Assembly: GCF_023159225.1 (NCBI RefSeq)
Contig: NC_063169.1
Span: forward strand, 61,963,934-62,027,933
Direction of reading: 5' to 3'
Source of the DNA: Perognathus longimembris pacificus
Taxonomy: Eukaryota > Chordata > Mammalia > Rodentia > Heteromyidae
Length of the DNA: 64,000 nt
Positions 34,088 to 44,389 of the stretch are shown piece after piece. Every line of letters starts with the position of its first letter. Position 1 is the first letter of the stretch. A program made the position numbers and the translations under genes. Below the pieces are notes generated by a model. That model made no database searches, was not told the DNA's origin, and saw only the letters and a program-made list of their open reading frames with translations.

Positions 34088-34175
34088 CAGGGGTTGGGAG
34101 CCTTTTTTTTTTTCTGCCAAGGGCCATTTGGATATTTATAACATCATTTGTGGGCCATACAAAATGATCACTGTA
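34088..34175 (+). mobile_element. Possible hAT DNA transposon end
   Basis: Starts CAGGGGTTGGGAGCC, as hAT terminal repeats do, followed by CTGCCAAGGGCCATTTGG and GTGGGCCATACAAAATGATC. The distal end and TSD were not found. Confidence 0.45.
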
Positions 34176-34570
34176 AGCATCTATACTGAGTAACCAATGA
34201 GTAATATACAAGAAATACCCGTGTCTCTCTTCTCAGGCACCAAGTGATTTCACTGGCCTTATGCCACTCTTGGGCTTTTAGGAGTGGATCCATTTCTGAA
34301 AATAAAGATAGACTCTCTCTTTTGGACATAAGTGACCCTCTGGATAAAGTCACTGTCCATCCATGATGGATGAACAACATAATTTAGCTTGGAGAACAAC
34401 ACACAAAAGTAGGATAAAAATTGTTTCTTGACTACGTAATTCCCATGAATGATGTACATAGAGTTCATATGTGAAGTTCTTGTACTGAAATTGACAGGGA
34501 GAAACAGATGGCTGGATGAAGGATTATTCCATTGTAGTTTGAGCAAGTAGTATTGTTGTTTTATTTTTTT
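34176..34570. other. Unique intronic sequence
   Basis: No supported feature. It may include more of the hAT-like element. Confidence 0.4.
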
Positions 34571-34584
34571 AAATTAGAATCATA

Positions 34585-34820
34585 GCCAGGCTCCAGGGAC
34601 TCATGCCTCTAACCCTAGCTACTCAGGTAGATGAGAGCTGAGAATCACAATTCAAAACCAGCCTGGGCAGGAAAGTCCATGAAACTCTTCTTGCCAATGA
34701 AGCACCCAAAAGCCACTAACGGAGCTGTGGTTCAAGTGGCAGAGCAAGTAGATCTGAGCAAAGAAGCTCAGGGACAGTGCCCAGTCCGAGTCCAAGCCCC
34801 AAGATGGGCACATACACACA
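34585..34820 (+). mobile_element. B1-like/Geo SINE, 14-bp TSD
   Basis: CTAACCCTAGCTACTCAGGT, CCAGCCTGGGCAGGAAAGTC, GGAGCTGTGGTTCAAGTGGC and GACAGTGCCCAG. Perfect TSD AAATTAGAATCATA at 34571-34584 and 34821-34834, with a TTTT|AAA target. This shows that the B1-like/Geo form is itself mobilised as one unit. Confidence 0.92.
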
Positions 34821-34834
34821 AAATTAGAATCATA

Positions 34835-35216
34835 TACATCCTCAGAAAGGAGAGGGAGTCTTTACCTTATTACAAACATGGCAGTGAGTTTTGACAGGTT
34901 GCCCGAGGCTGATGTTTATGTATAGCAACAATCTTTAACCTCTAGTACTAAATGTTAATGATATAAACCACCTCTGAATTGTCCAGTGATAGACTTTGAA
35001 AGTACTTGAACAAACAGAGTAGGCATGGGTTCTGAGAACTTAGCCAGTGACAGGCTTTGATCACTGATAGAAGATTGTAAGCTAAAAGTCCCCCCCAAAA
35101 AAATGACTTGAGACCTTGAATTCTTTCCACTCTGGGTCCTTTGTTTTTCTCTGAAGCTCATGACATCCGTGAGCATTTCTAAAGATACAATCATCAAAAA
35201 AAAAATTATAAGAGGA
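34835..35216. other. Unique intronic sequence
   Basis: No supported feature. Confidence 0.5.
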
Positions 35217-35475
35217 GCTACGTGTTGGTGCCTCATGCCTGTAGTCCTAGCTACTCAAGTGGCTGAGATCTGAGGATTGTGGTTCAAAGCCAGCCAGTAC
35301 AGGAAATTTTGTGAAACTCTTATCTGCAGTTAACTACTAAAAAGTTGGAAGTATGTTCCTCAAATGGTAAGCACCAGCCATGAGCAAAAAAAAGCTAAGG
35401 GACATGGCCCAGATCTTGAGTTCAAGCCCCAATACTTACACTACACTACACACACACACACACACACACACACCC
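35217..35475 (+). mobile_element. B1-like/Geo SINE with (CA)n tail
   Basis: CCTGTAGTCCTAGCTACTCA, GTGGTTCAAAGCCAGCC, CTTATCTGCAGTTAACTAC and CTTGAGTTCAAGCCCC. The tail from about 35441 has become (CA)n. Confidence 0.85.
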
Positions 35476-35479
35476 CACA

Positions 35480-36398
35480 TATGTGAGTGTACACATGTAT
35501 TGAGAAGTATCTATCTCTCTACCTGGAAAGCTTTGCATCAGAAATGCTTTGGGTTAAAAGCAACAGAAAAATCTGAGTGTGCGGGGTGAGTTCAATGTGA
35601 GATCTGCCATCACCTCTTCAAACCTCTGGCTCTTCTCCTCATTTTTCAACTTCAGTTTCCTGTGTTTTACTTTGATTTGTTTTATTGTAAACTTTCCTAA
35701 CAAGCACTGTGTTTCTTATTGCCTAGTCAGGTCCAAATCCTCAAGAGTTACAGGGCAAAAGAAGCATTTCCTTCATCTAATGAGCACGGTTGAGGAAGAG
35801 CTCTTTGGCTGTAAAAATCCTACTCTTGAAATTGTCATCGTTTTTTCCTCCTTCTGTTAGGTGGCAAAATCTCCGGGGATGGCAAATCTTCAAGATGTGG
35901 TTTTATATGTATATTTTTAATGATGTATTAAGCATGGTTTGGTAGCCCAAATGTGATGACCGTTCTCTATAAGAACTGGAATCCTTTGTTTATCTTACTG
36001 GAGGTTTCTGAAGAAAAAAAAAATGTTTACTTGGCACCAAATGACAAGGAAGACTAATACAAACCCAGCACCTCTGGGTATTGTGAAAAAGACTGTCCAT
36101 GGTCAGATCCCTGCTTGTGGATTGAGTCTAGATTCCACTCCACATTTGTTCAAAATTAATTCACTTGTGGAAAAGGTGTACTTCTTAAAAGCCCACAGCA
36201 TGTAGGCAGCAGTAGGCAGTATGACATTTTTCCATCAGAGAGCAATTTAAATATCTTATTACCATGTCTACCTAAAAATATCTTATGAATTCTGGATTCT
36301 GATGTGAAGTTAATTTTCCAGCTCAAGTTCACCTTGTTACTGACTCTCCATCTCATTTCAGTGCATGAGGGGATGTCATTTTCTACAAAAGGGGAATG
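35480..36398. other. Unique intronic sequence
   Basis: No exon or confident repeat. Confidence 0.5.
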
Positions 36399-36410
36399 CA
36401 TTTCATCTCT

Positions 36411-36633
36411 CTCTCTCTCTCTCTCTTTTTTTTTTTTTTTTGCCAGTCCTGGCTCTTGGACTTAGGGCCTGAGCACTGTCCCTGGCTTCTTTTTGCTCAA
36501 GGCTAGCACTCTACCTCTTGAGCCACAGCACCACTTCTGGTTTTTTTCTGTGTACGTGGTGCTGAGGAATCGAACCCACGGCTTCATGCATGGTAAGCAA
36601 GCACTCTACCACTAAGCCACATTCCCAGCCCCA
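36411..36633 (-). mobile_element. IDL-Geo SINE (minus) with (CT)n tail, 12-bp TSD
   Basis: Perfect TSD CATTTCATCTCT at 36399-36410 and 36634-36645. Between them are (CT)n, a T run, the antisense right half (CAGTCCTGGCTCTTGGACTT) and the antisense left half (GAGGAATCGAACCCACGGCT ... CATTCCCAGCCCC). The CT tract sits inside the duplication, so it belongs to the SINE tail. Confidence 0.93.
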
Positions 36634-36649
36634 CATTTCATCTCTTCAT

Positions 36650-37620
36650 GTACAGGTGTTTTATATTTCACCTCTGCCTGTCTCGAGCTATCTTATTTAT
36701 CAAATAGCTATCATGTAGCTCTATTATCATATAGCTATCCTCATGGTAAGGCAGGGGAAGTTGTGGGGATTAAACTCTTGTCCTGGGTTTACAGGTCTCA
36801 GTACCCTGCATTCCCCCTTCACCGGGGAAGATGGTTTCCACAACAGAATCAACAATTAATGACAATAGGCCTTTAAGGGCTGGGCTAGAGCAGACCCCAT
36901 TGCGCTCTTAACCTGTATCCATTCTTGCCACAGCCTCCTCCTTTGTAGGGAAATCTTTGCTGGAGTTTTGTCCCAAGGAAAAGGCAACTCCATCTACAGC
37001 TCCAGGGTGAGTTCTGATTAAGCTAAGCCTGTCCTGGTTGTCTTGTTTCCTTTGTCCAAGGTTAGCGGAGATGGAGAGGCGAGGGAGTAGAATAGGCCAA
37101 GGGAACCGAAGGGGAGGACTTCCCACAGAGCCTTCTAGGTAAGATTTTCAGGTCTTAAAGGCAGCACGCAGAAAAGACCATATTTTCTTTCCCTGACTTT
37201 TCTTGTTCTACTCACGATGGCTGGAGTTCCAGCAGCCATCACGAAACACAAAAAAAGGCGGATTTGAGAATCTTGACATTCTAGGATGGCAGAGCAAGAT
37301 GTAAAACAAAAACAACAAAAAAATAGGGAATGATTGCTAACTCCTAAATGCTGATTTGTAAGACAGTGTTTTCCTTTTATTTACTTACGTGTAGGAGAAC
37401 AGTTTATTCTTTGAATTGGGTTGCGTTTTCTGTGTCTACAGACCAAAGCATCGTCTAGTTGATCTATGAAGATCAAGTATAAAGCAATCCTGAAAGCTTA
37501 TAGCTGCAGATTCCCCATTTTCCTTCTCTGTCTTTCTATGCCCAGTGGGTATGAGGGGGTGACCCTAGCTCAGAAAGTTTATTAATTTTGAATTCTGCAT
37601 TTTCCTTATATCTCACATCT
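36650..37620. other. Unique intronic sequence
   Basis: No supported feature. Confidence 0.5.

Positions 37621-37623
<3 letters not shown>

Positions 37624-37671
<48 letters not shown>
37624..37671. repeat. (CA)n microsatellite
   Basis: About 24 CA units, then CCGCACACA. Confidence 0.97.
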
Positions 37672-37672
<1 letters not shown>

Positions 37673-38829
37673 GCACACATTTTTTGAGAAGCCAGTTCTA
37701 CATAGCTAGACCAAATATGGAGGCCTAGGAATTACCTGCATTCAAGTCAATGAGAATCAGGTAGTAATTGTATTTTGGCAAAGGAAACTCCATTTCCCTT
37801 TTGAGGCTGTACACGTTTTAGAGTTACTGCTACCAGAGTCCTGGCTCTAGGGATTCCAAAAGACCAAATCCAGCTACTTTCCCCCCTACAAAACAAATGG
37901 AGGGAAGGAAAAAAGAAAGCGGCAGAGAAACAAGCAAGTTTATTTAGTGTGGTCGTGCTAGGAAGATACCGAAGTGCTGTCTTCAAGGTTCACAGGAGCC
38001 ACAGGATTAAACATGGAAAGAATAAAAGTGGAGGCAAGAAGCCTGTGTCTGGTTGCTCAGATCCAGTTCGGTGGGGCCCTGCTACACCAGAGGAGATGGT
38101 TGCCTGCTAGGCCTGTTGTTTCAGGGATGAGATAAGCTGAAGAGGAGAAGTGACTCACTCAGAGAAAGAACAGGCCAGAGGAGTAGCACGGGGTTCACTG
38201 GGGCAATGATTGGCTTCCCCTGAAGGTTTAGGACAATGACTGATAACCTTTAGGTGCCACCCTGGTAGTCTGGGACAGGATGTTGCAAAAGCTGACAGTT
38301 GGCAATCCAGAAAAATGTCCCTGAAAACCTTGAAAATATCTTCTTTGCCCTTATTTTGGTATCTTTAGCCTTGAAAGAGAAATAGGGGGGAGATGGGGTT
38401 GCCTTTCCAGTTTTGAGATGAATACTCCTTCAGTGATTAGCAGCATGTGTGCATGCAGAGTTGAGCAAGAATCTGATCCAAAAGTAGCAAAAGGAGACAG
38501 ATTCAACATGCAGGCACAAGTGTCGAATCTTGTCCTGGTCTTAGTTATCCATCTGACATCTGCAGGCCCAAGTGAAGAATCTGTGCATTTAGTACAGCAA
38601 CCTCCAAGGCCCTGTCAGGATACCAAGGCGTAGTTCAATGCCATTTTCTCTGTGAATGCTCATCCTCTCTGGGTTCCCAAGGCCAAGTTCAACACTCCCG
38701 ACTTGGCATTCTGTATTCATAACTGGAGTGGGGTGCTCAGCACAGGGGCTCAGAGCCTGGGGTGTCAGTGCTCTGGATCTGTGGTTGCATTGTGACTTCA
38801 TACAGGGTAAGAGGCTCCTTGTCATCTTG
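37672..38829. other. Unassigned intronic sequence
   Basis: No exon. The part from about 37930 (CAAGTTTATTTAGTGTGG) to 38320 has the look of a reverse-complement LTR, but no family match could be made by eye. Confidence 0.35.
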
Positions 38830-38960
38830 ACTGTGTTCATGCATTCACTGTCTACTGAGTGTCTTTTACATGCTAGGTATTAAGCTAGGCACTGGAGCTA
38901 TAATAGGAAAGAAAAGCATATCTAGCCCCTACAGACATGGAATTCAGAATGTAGTTGGGG
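38830..38960 (+). mobile_element. L2 LINE 3' fragment
   Basis: CATTCACTGTCTACTGAGTG, ACATGCTAGGTATTAAGC, TAGGCACTGGAGCTATAATA and GCCCCTACAGACATGGAATT follow the L2 3' end order. Confidence 0.75.
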
Positions 38961-40470
38961 ATATAGCAAGCCCAGATTGTGATCAACTAGACCACAATTT
39001 GACCACACATCGTGGAATTTGGAGTCATGGAATTTGGAGTCATGGAACTTAGAGGGGAGCTGGTTAGTTGCCACTAACCAAAGACTGGCATTCAGTAAGA
39101 GCTCAGTCCTTTTCCCTTGAATTTGGTCTCAATCTTGTTGCAGGTTAGCCTACATCCATATGGTATAGAAAGGCTTTTAGAGGCATGACAAGTCAAGACT
39201 CAGCCTTGACTTACTAATTGCTTCATTAGTCAAAACAAGTCATGCGACCTGATTGGCAGGCCCTGTAGGTGGAGGTTATATTGTACATGAATGTAGAGAG
39301 GTGCGGTTGGTGAGAACCAGTCTGCCACACTGTTTTAAATTGTGGGTTAAGCTATAAATTTTTTTTAAAAAACTTAAGGAATTTAAATAATGATGAGTTG
39401 AATCCAAGAGCATGTTTCTGGTGCAAATTCACATTCAAGAAGCTAAAATTTGATTCAGGCTTTTCAAGTAGAATATAATCCCATGGTTCATAAAGAACCT
39501 GGTCATCTTTTAAAATCTTTACACAGCTTTGACAGGAGTGGAGAATTGGCAGCCACCGGGGCTGTTCCCCTAACTCTGGGTCACTTGTAGTGAGAGCAGT
39601 CTTCTCTTGTGAAGTTTGTAATGCGAATAATGGACTCCACTAACATCCAGAGGCTGTTCTAGACTAAATGATTAGCTCATGCCAACACTACCTGCTATAA
39701 ATTAATGAAACCTCCGATCAATAATCAACACTTCTCTGTTCCATTACAGTAAATGAGCTTCTAGATGGGGCTCAGAGTATAAATTTGTAATTAAAAGATG
39801 TTGAAAGAAATAAATCTTAATGTTAAGAGCAGACCCTTCAATCACAAAGTCTATATACAGCATGCTTTTTAGAAGAGTTTTTATTTGCAGATGTGCGTGA
39901 TTAAGAGAAGATGGTAGAGATCTGAATGAAGAGTCAAACTCAACATGTGGCTCTAATGGAAAGATTTGCTGTCTACACTCATTTTCATAATTCCTTATCC
40001 TGGTCCAAAAGTCAGTGTACAAAGACAGTTGAATACTATAAGTGGAACAATCCCAAATCTAAAACTAATATGAGGACCCTGTTTCTCTACTGCCACCAGG
40101 AAATCTATAGCTCTATCTCCCGAATTGTATTTAACAAGGACTTCTAGATGACTGAATACACAACATAGAAGAAAGTGCAAGAAATGGCTAGAGTCTGTAC
40201 TTATTGTAAGAGTACTGCTTGAGATGACTTTGAGCACATCTGAACACACATAAGGCAAGTACACAGACATATATGCAGGAAGGTAAGCTTCAACATGATT
40301 ACCCAAGCCAGATGGCTTTCTACATTTAATGTTAATCCTAAGAGTCTTGTGAAGAGTTTGTGGGCTCTGAGAAGAGTGAACAGAGACTACCAAGCACAAG
40401 TGCAATAAGGCTACCATAGGAATGCAAATGCAAGACTGAGTCCCATGGAAATCCTTGGAAATCCTCCCTT
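38961..40470. other. Unique intronic sequence with a small tandem repeat
   Basis: At 39013-39052 the 15-mer TGGAATTTGGAGTCA is repeated about 2.6 times. Nothing else is recognised. A 140-codon minus-strand frame (39995-40417) has no domain I recognise. Confidence 0.5.
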
Positions 40471-40487
40471 AGAATGGCTTATTTAGT

Positions 40488-40702
40488 GGGCTGGGAATAT
40501 GTCCTAGTGACAAGAGTGCTTGCCTCGTATACATGAAGCCCTGGGTTCGATTCCTCAGCACCACATATATACAAAAAAGGCCAGAAGTGGCACTGTGGCT
40601 CAAGTGGCAGAGTGCTAGCCTTGAGCAAAAAGAAGCCAGGGACAGTGCTAAGGTCCTGAGTTCAAGCCCCAGGACTGGCAAAAAAAAAAAATGAAAAGAA
40701 AA
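40488..40702 (+). mobile_element. IDL-Geo dimeric SINE
   Basis: GGGCTGGGAATATGTCCTAG, CTGGGTTCGATTCCTCAGCA, GGCCAGAAGTGGCACTGTGG and CTGAGTTCAAGCCCCAGG, with an A-rich tail. Imperfect TSD: AGAATGGCTTATTTAG before, AGAATGGTTTGTTTAA after. Confidence 0.9.
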
Positions 40703-40719
40703 AGAATGGTTTGTTTAAC

Positions 40720-41364
40720 CTCTGAAGTTTGCGCTACCCCTCAGGTCCCTGAGTTCCACAGGTGTGGTCTTCATTCCTCTGACTACACCGTGGACACAGT
40801 TTCCTATGACTGCACTGGGATTTGAACTTTAGAACCTACAATATTCTTCGGCAATGAGATAATACAGGTTACAGACATTTTGTTTATGATGTGTGCTGAC
40901 CAAGGAAGGATGCCTGAAGAGTGATGTACAATTAAAAGTGGATCTAGTAATATGTATTATTCATGTTTGTTCATTTGTAGTTTGGAAATATCCATCTTCT
41001 TGTCTTGGGGAATTGTCAGCATTTACCCAGTGTCTCCTGAGACATATGTTTTCCATCAAATTAATGCTTTTTCCCCCCTTGAAAAATGCTTCAGAACTTT
41101 AATGATGGCAGTTTAATCATCATATCCAAAAAATTACTTCTGACTCCTTGTTAAAATTGCCTCTTTGTTTGAATATTCCATAACAGGCTATATAACAGGC
41201 TATTATGGTCCTAAAAATAGTGTAATGAGATAAGGGCCTCAGATCAGAATTCAAGGAATATTTAGAAGAGTAAGATGGCATTCAGTCAACCCCCTAAATT
41301 ATCCAAGTATTGTGTAGTCTGCTATTAACATCAAAGAAGGTGGACAGGATGGGACCTTTAGAAT
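40720..41364. other. Unique intronic sequence
   Basis: No supported feature. Confidence 0.5.
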
Positions 41365-41515
41365 CAAGTTCATTACCATCATTTTATACTTGAGGAAACT
41401 TTGGTCCAAAGAAGTTGTCCTAAGTCACACAATTCCTCAGTGGGCTAGAGCCAAGGGGATACCAGAATGTCATGACTTTTAGTCATCTGCAGAACTTTCT
41501 AAAGCACCATACATT
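41365..41515 (-). mobile_element. MIR SINE (minus)
   Basis: CATCATTTTATACTTGAGGA, AACTTTGGTCCAAAGAAGTT, CCTAAGTCACACAATTCCTC and GGGCTAGAGCCAAGGGGAT are reverse-complement MIR blocks in order. Confidence 0.8.
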
Positions 41516-42093
41516 TTCCACAGCGTTGTTTAATATATGTGTGTGTATAATTCAATATATATTGAGTTTTGAGACAACTAGAAAAGCGTACTTTATACTA
41601 GTATTTCCATCCCAATAGTTTATTGATAATCAGATAGTCTACCTATTATCTGCTATACATAACAGATCTAAGATGAACTTGTGAAGGATTTATAGCTATA
41701 TTATCCTTCTATAAATAGCATTGGACATGGAAGTGCTTCAATCAGAGTCAGGGAAAAAGAAGAAGCATAAGGCTCATATTTGGCATGGGAGAATTGCCAT
41801 GGGAGAATGGGCTCTGAATAATTAGGAGAATACAAGGACATCATTTGAGAGTTGAGGATTCGAAGAGTGTTCTCTTCAGAGGCATAGCAATGAGGGAGAA
41901 TAGGATTCTTGGAAGAGTCCTGTTTGTTTCTCCCTTAGAGTAGAAGAAAGGAACCTAAGGAGCAGGAGTAATGTGGGTGATCAGAAAATAGATGTATATA
42001 AGGCAGAAGACACAGATGGTTTGATAGGCAAAAACCCAGTAGGTGAGTCTCAGTCTTGAATTCTGGGAGGCATCAGAAATGAACTTAAAACAA
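41516..42093. other. Unique intronic sequence
   Basis: No supported feature. Confidence 0.5.
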
Positions 42094-42495
42094 GGAGCTG
42101 GGCTGGGAATGTAGCTTAGTGGTAGAGTGCTTGCCTAACATTCATGAAGCCTTGGGTTCGACTGCTCAGCACCACATACACAGAAAAAGCCAGAAGTGGC
42201 GCTGTGGCCCAAGTGACAAAGTGCTAGCCTTGGCTTAAAAGAAGCCAGGGGCTGGGGATATGCCTTGTATACATGAGGCCCTGGGTTCGGTTCCCCAGCA
42301 CCACATATACAGAAAACGGCCAGAAGTGGTGCTGTGGCTCAAGTGGCAGAGTGCTAGCCTTGAGCAAAAAGAAGCCAGGGACACTGCTCAGGCCCTGAGT
42401 CCAAGGCCCAGGACTGGCTAAAAAAAAAAAAGAAGAAGAAGAAGAAGAAGCCAGGGACAGTGCTCAGGCCCTGAATTCAAGCCCTAGGACTGGAG
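42094..42495 (+). mobile_element. IDL-Geo SINE interrupted by a second IDL-Geo
   Basis: The outer copy runs from GGGCTGGGAATGTAGCTTAG to AAAGAAGCCAGGG (42250). It resumes at 42445 and ends with CCCTGAATTCAAGCCCTAGG and a purine tail. The split is explained by the nested copy at 42251-42444. Confidence 0.88.
42251..42444 (+). mobile_element. Nested IDL-Geo SINE lacking its A-box region
   Basis: Flanked by the 12-bp duplication AAGAAGCCAGGG (42239-42250 and 42445-42456). The left half reads GCTGGGGATATGCCTTGTAT: about 20 nt that hold the A-box region in other copies are absent. The B-box region (CTGGGTTCGGTTCCCCAGCA) and the right half are intact. Confidence 0.88.
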
Positions 42496-42570
42496 AAAGA
42501 AAGAAAGGAAGGAAGGAAGGAAAGAAGGAAGGAAGGAAGGAAGGAAAGAAAAGGGAAAAGAAAACAAGGA
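42493..42570. repeat. (GGAA)n purine tract
   Basis: GAAA/GGAA repeats that extend the tail of the outer SINE. Asymmetric purine strand. Confidence 0.92.
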
Positions 42571-42572
42571 AC

Positions 42573-42799
42573 TTGCCAGGCTGTGGTAGTTCAGACCTAT
42601 AATTTTAGCTACTCAGGAGGCTGAGAGCTGGAGGACCCAGGCATAAAGCCAGCCTGGGCAGAAAAGTCTGTGAGATTTCATTCAAAAATAATCAGCAAAA
42701 GGCAGGGCTGGAGGCATGGTTTAAATGTCAAACTGCCAAACTTGAGCAAGCAAACTGAGTCAGTGCAAAGCTCTGAGATCAAGCCACAGTACCAGCATG
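42573..42799 (+). mobile_element. Older B1-like/Geo-type SINE
   Basis: GACCTATAATTTTAGCTACT, CAGGAGGCTGAGAGC, AAGCCAGCCTGGGCAGAAAA, then a diverged right half (GAGGCATGGTTTAAATGTCA, CTCTGAGATCAAGCCACAGT). Confidence 0.75.
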
Positions 42800-42810
42800 T
42801 GATATGTACA

Positions 42811-42867
42811 TACACACACACACACACACGCATACACACACACACACACACACACACACGCATACAC
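42811..42867. repeat. (CA)n microsatellite
   Basis: CA units interrupted twice by CGCATA, at the tail of the preceding SINE. Confidence 0.95.
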
Positions 42868-42978
42868 ACAAACCCAGGGAGCCGAAAATGGTTAAAATTA
42901 TGAAAAGAAAGAGAGAGAAGAGGTAGATTTATTTTACTACATGCCCAAACAAGAATATCACCGCTACAGAAATCCCTA

Positions 42979-43235
42979 AGTACGGGTGCCAATGGCTCAT
43001 GCCTGTAATCCTAACTACTCAGGAGGCGAAGATCTGAGCATTGTGGTTCAAAGCCAGCCCAGGCAGAAAAGTCCCTGTGGTGAGACGCTTATCTCCAATA
43101 AACTACTCAAGAAAGCTGGAGTGGTACTGTGGCTCCAGTGGTTGAGTGCTAGCCTTGAGCCCAAAGAGGGTTGGGAACAGTACCCAGGTCTTGAGTTCAA
43201 GCCCAAGACTGCCCCTCCCCCCCCCAAAAAAGAAA
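42979..43235 (+). mobile_element. B1-like/Geo chimeric SINE
   Basis: GCCTGTAATCCTAACTACTC, GTGGTTCAAAGCCAGCCC, CTTATCTCCAATAAACTACT, CTGTGGCTCCAGTGGTTGAG and CTTGAGTTCAAGCCC, ending in a C run and an A run. Confidence 0.88.
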
Positions 43236-43239
43236 AGGA

Positions 43240-44140
43240 ATTCCAAAGTCTCCTAACTATAATAGTGCACATCTGTGAGGCAGGGCCTCAAACTCTCAGC
43301 ACAAATTACTGCAACATTTAGTTTTCTTCTATTTCTTTTATGTCTATATTCCACAAGAAAATATGGCAAATATTGAGCTTTAATTATCAAGGAGTTTCTA
43401 GTGCAGACTAGAAACATTCCTTGGTGGAGATGCAGATAAAAATGGCACTTAAAAGCGAACATCATTTATTCAGTTATAACTCTTCTTTCGCCTGTTCCAG
43501 ATGGAACTGAGCCTTGAAGGTGTGAAGTCCCTGGCTCCTTGTACCAGAGTTCCCTGGGAAACATTAGCGTGACAATGAGCTGGGGGGATTTAAACTTCTC
43601 AGAGAGTTGTGTAGACAGTGAGTCACAGCACTGAAAACAGGCCGTGCGGAGCCTTAGCTGGGACCGTTCTTTCTGTGATTATCTAGGAAAGGCTGGGAAA
43701 TCACCAAGTAGAATCCTATTCCTGAAAGAAAATCAGTTCCTAGTCAGTATAATATTCGGCTAATGCTTTGGCTGTATTTGGTGTGAATGTCTATTAACCT
43801 ACACATTTGATGAAGCAGCACACCTGTCCTCTAGCCAGTCTAGGTGAGTAGGCACTCACTGTGGTGTCTGTAGTCATGGGGGTTGTCGGAGTCGACATCA
43901 GAGACTCGGATCTCCAGGCTCTCCAGATCACCCCAGCATCCCTCAGAAAGTCACAGTGGATACAGAAAGCCCGGGGTCCCTGCACAAGTATTTCCTGTTA
44001 GGCAAGGCCCCCGGGAGCTTTAGAGGTGGATTCTTGACTCACTATCTGATGCAATTAGTGTCAGAATGAGACCCCAAAACGCTGCATGTTTAAAATTTCT
44101 CCAAGGAATTGAAATACATAACCATTTGAAAATCTCAACC
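43240..44140. other. Unique intronic sequence
   Basis: No supported feature. Confidence 0.5.
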
Positions 44141-44142
44141 TA

Positions 44143-44385
44143 ACCAGGCACCAGTGGCTCACACCTGTTGTAATCCTGGTTACTGGCGAGGTCTGAGGAT
44201 CCTAGTTACTCCCGAGATCTGAGGATCCAAATTCTAAGGCAGCCCGGGCATCAAAACTCCATGAGAATCTTATGTCTAATTAACTTCTAAAAAAGCTGGA
44301 CAGGAAGCACCAGACTTGAACAAAAGAGCTTAGCAACAGTACAGAGGCCCTGAGTTCAAGCCCTAGCACCAGCACAAACAAAAAC
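44143..44385 (+). mobile_element. B1-like/Geo SINE with internal duplication
   Basis: CAGTGGCTCACACCTGTTGT, TCTAATTAACTTC and CCCTGAGTTCAAGCCCTAGC. The block GATCTGAGGATC (approximate) is repeated within the head near 44190-44228, and part of the right half is lost. Confidence 0.8.
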
Positions 44386-44389
44386 GAAA

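Noticed and set aside
34088..34380. Full-length hAT element
   Set aside because: Only the CAGGGG-type start and about 80 bp look like a hAT end. The other terminus and the 8-bp duplication were not found.
37880..38400. Reverse-oriented LTR
   Set aside because: There is a TTTATT start and a purine-rich body, but no ordered match to any LTR family could be made by eye. Left as unassigned.
39995..40417. 140-codon open frame on the minus strand, the longest frame outside repeats and L1
   Set aside because: No recognisable domain, no codon pattern or homology I know, and no supporting splice or promoter context. Lengths like this occur by chance in 64 kb.
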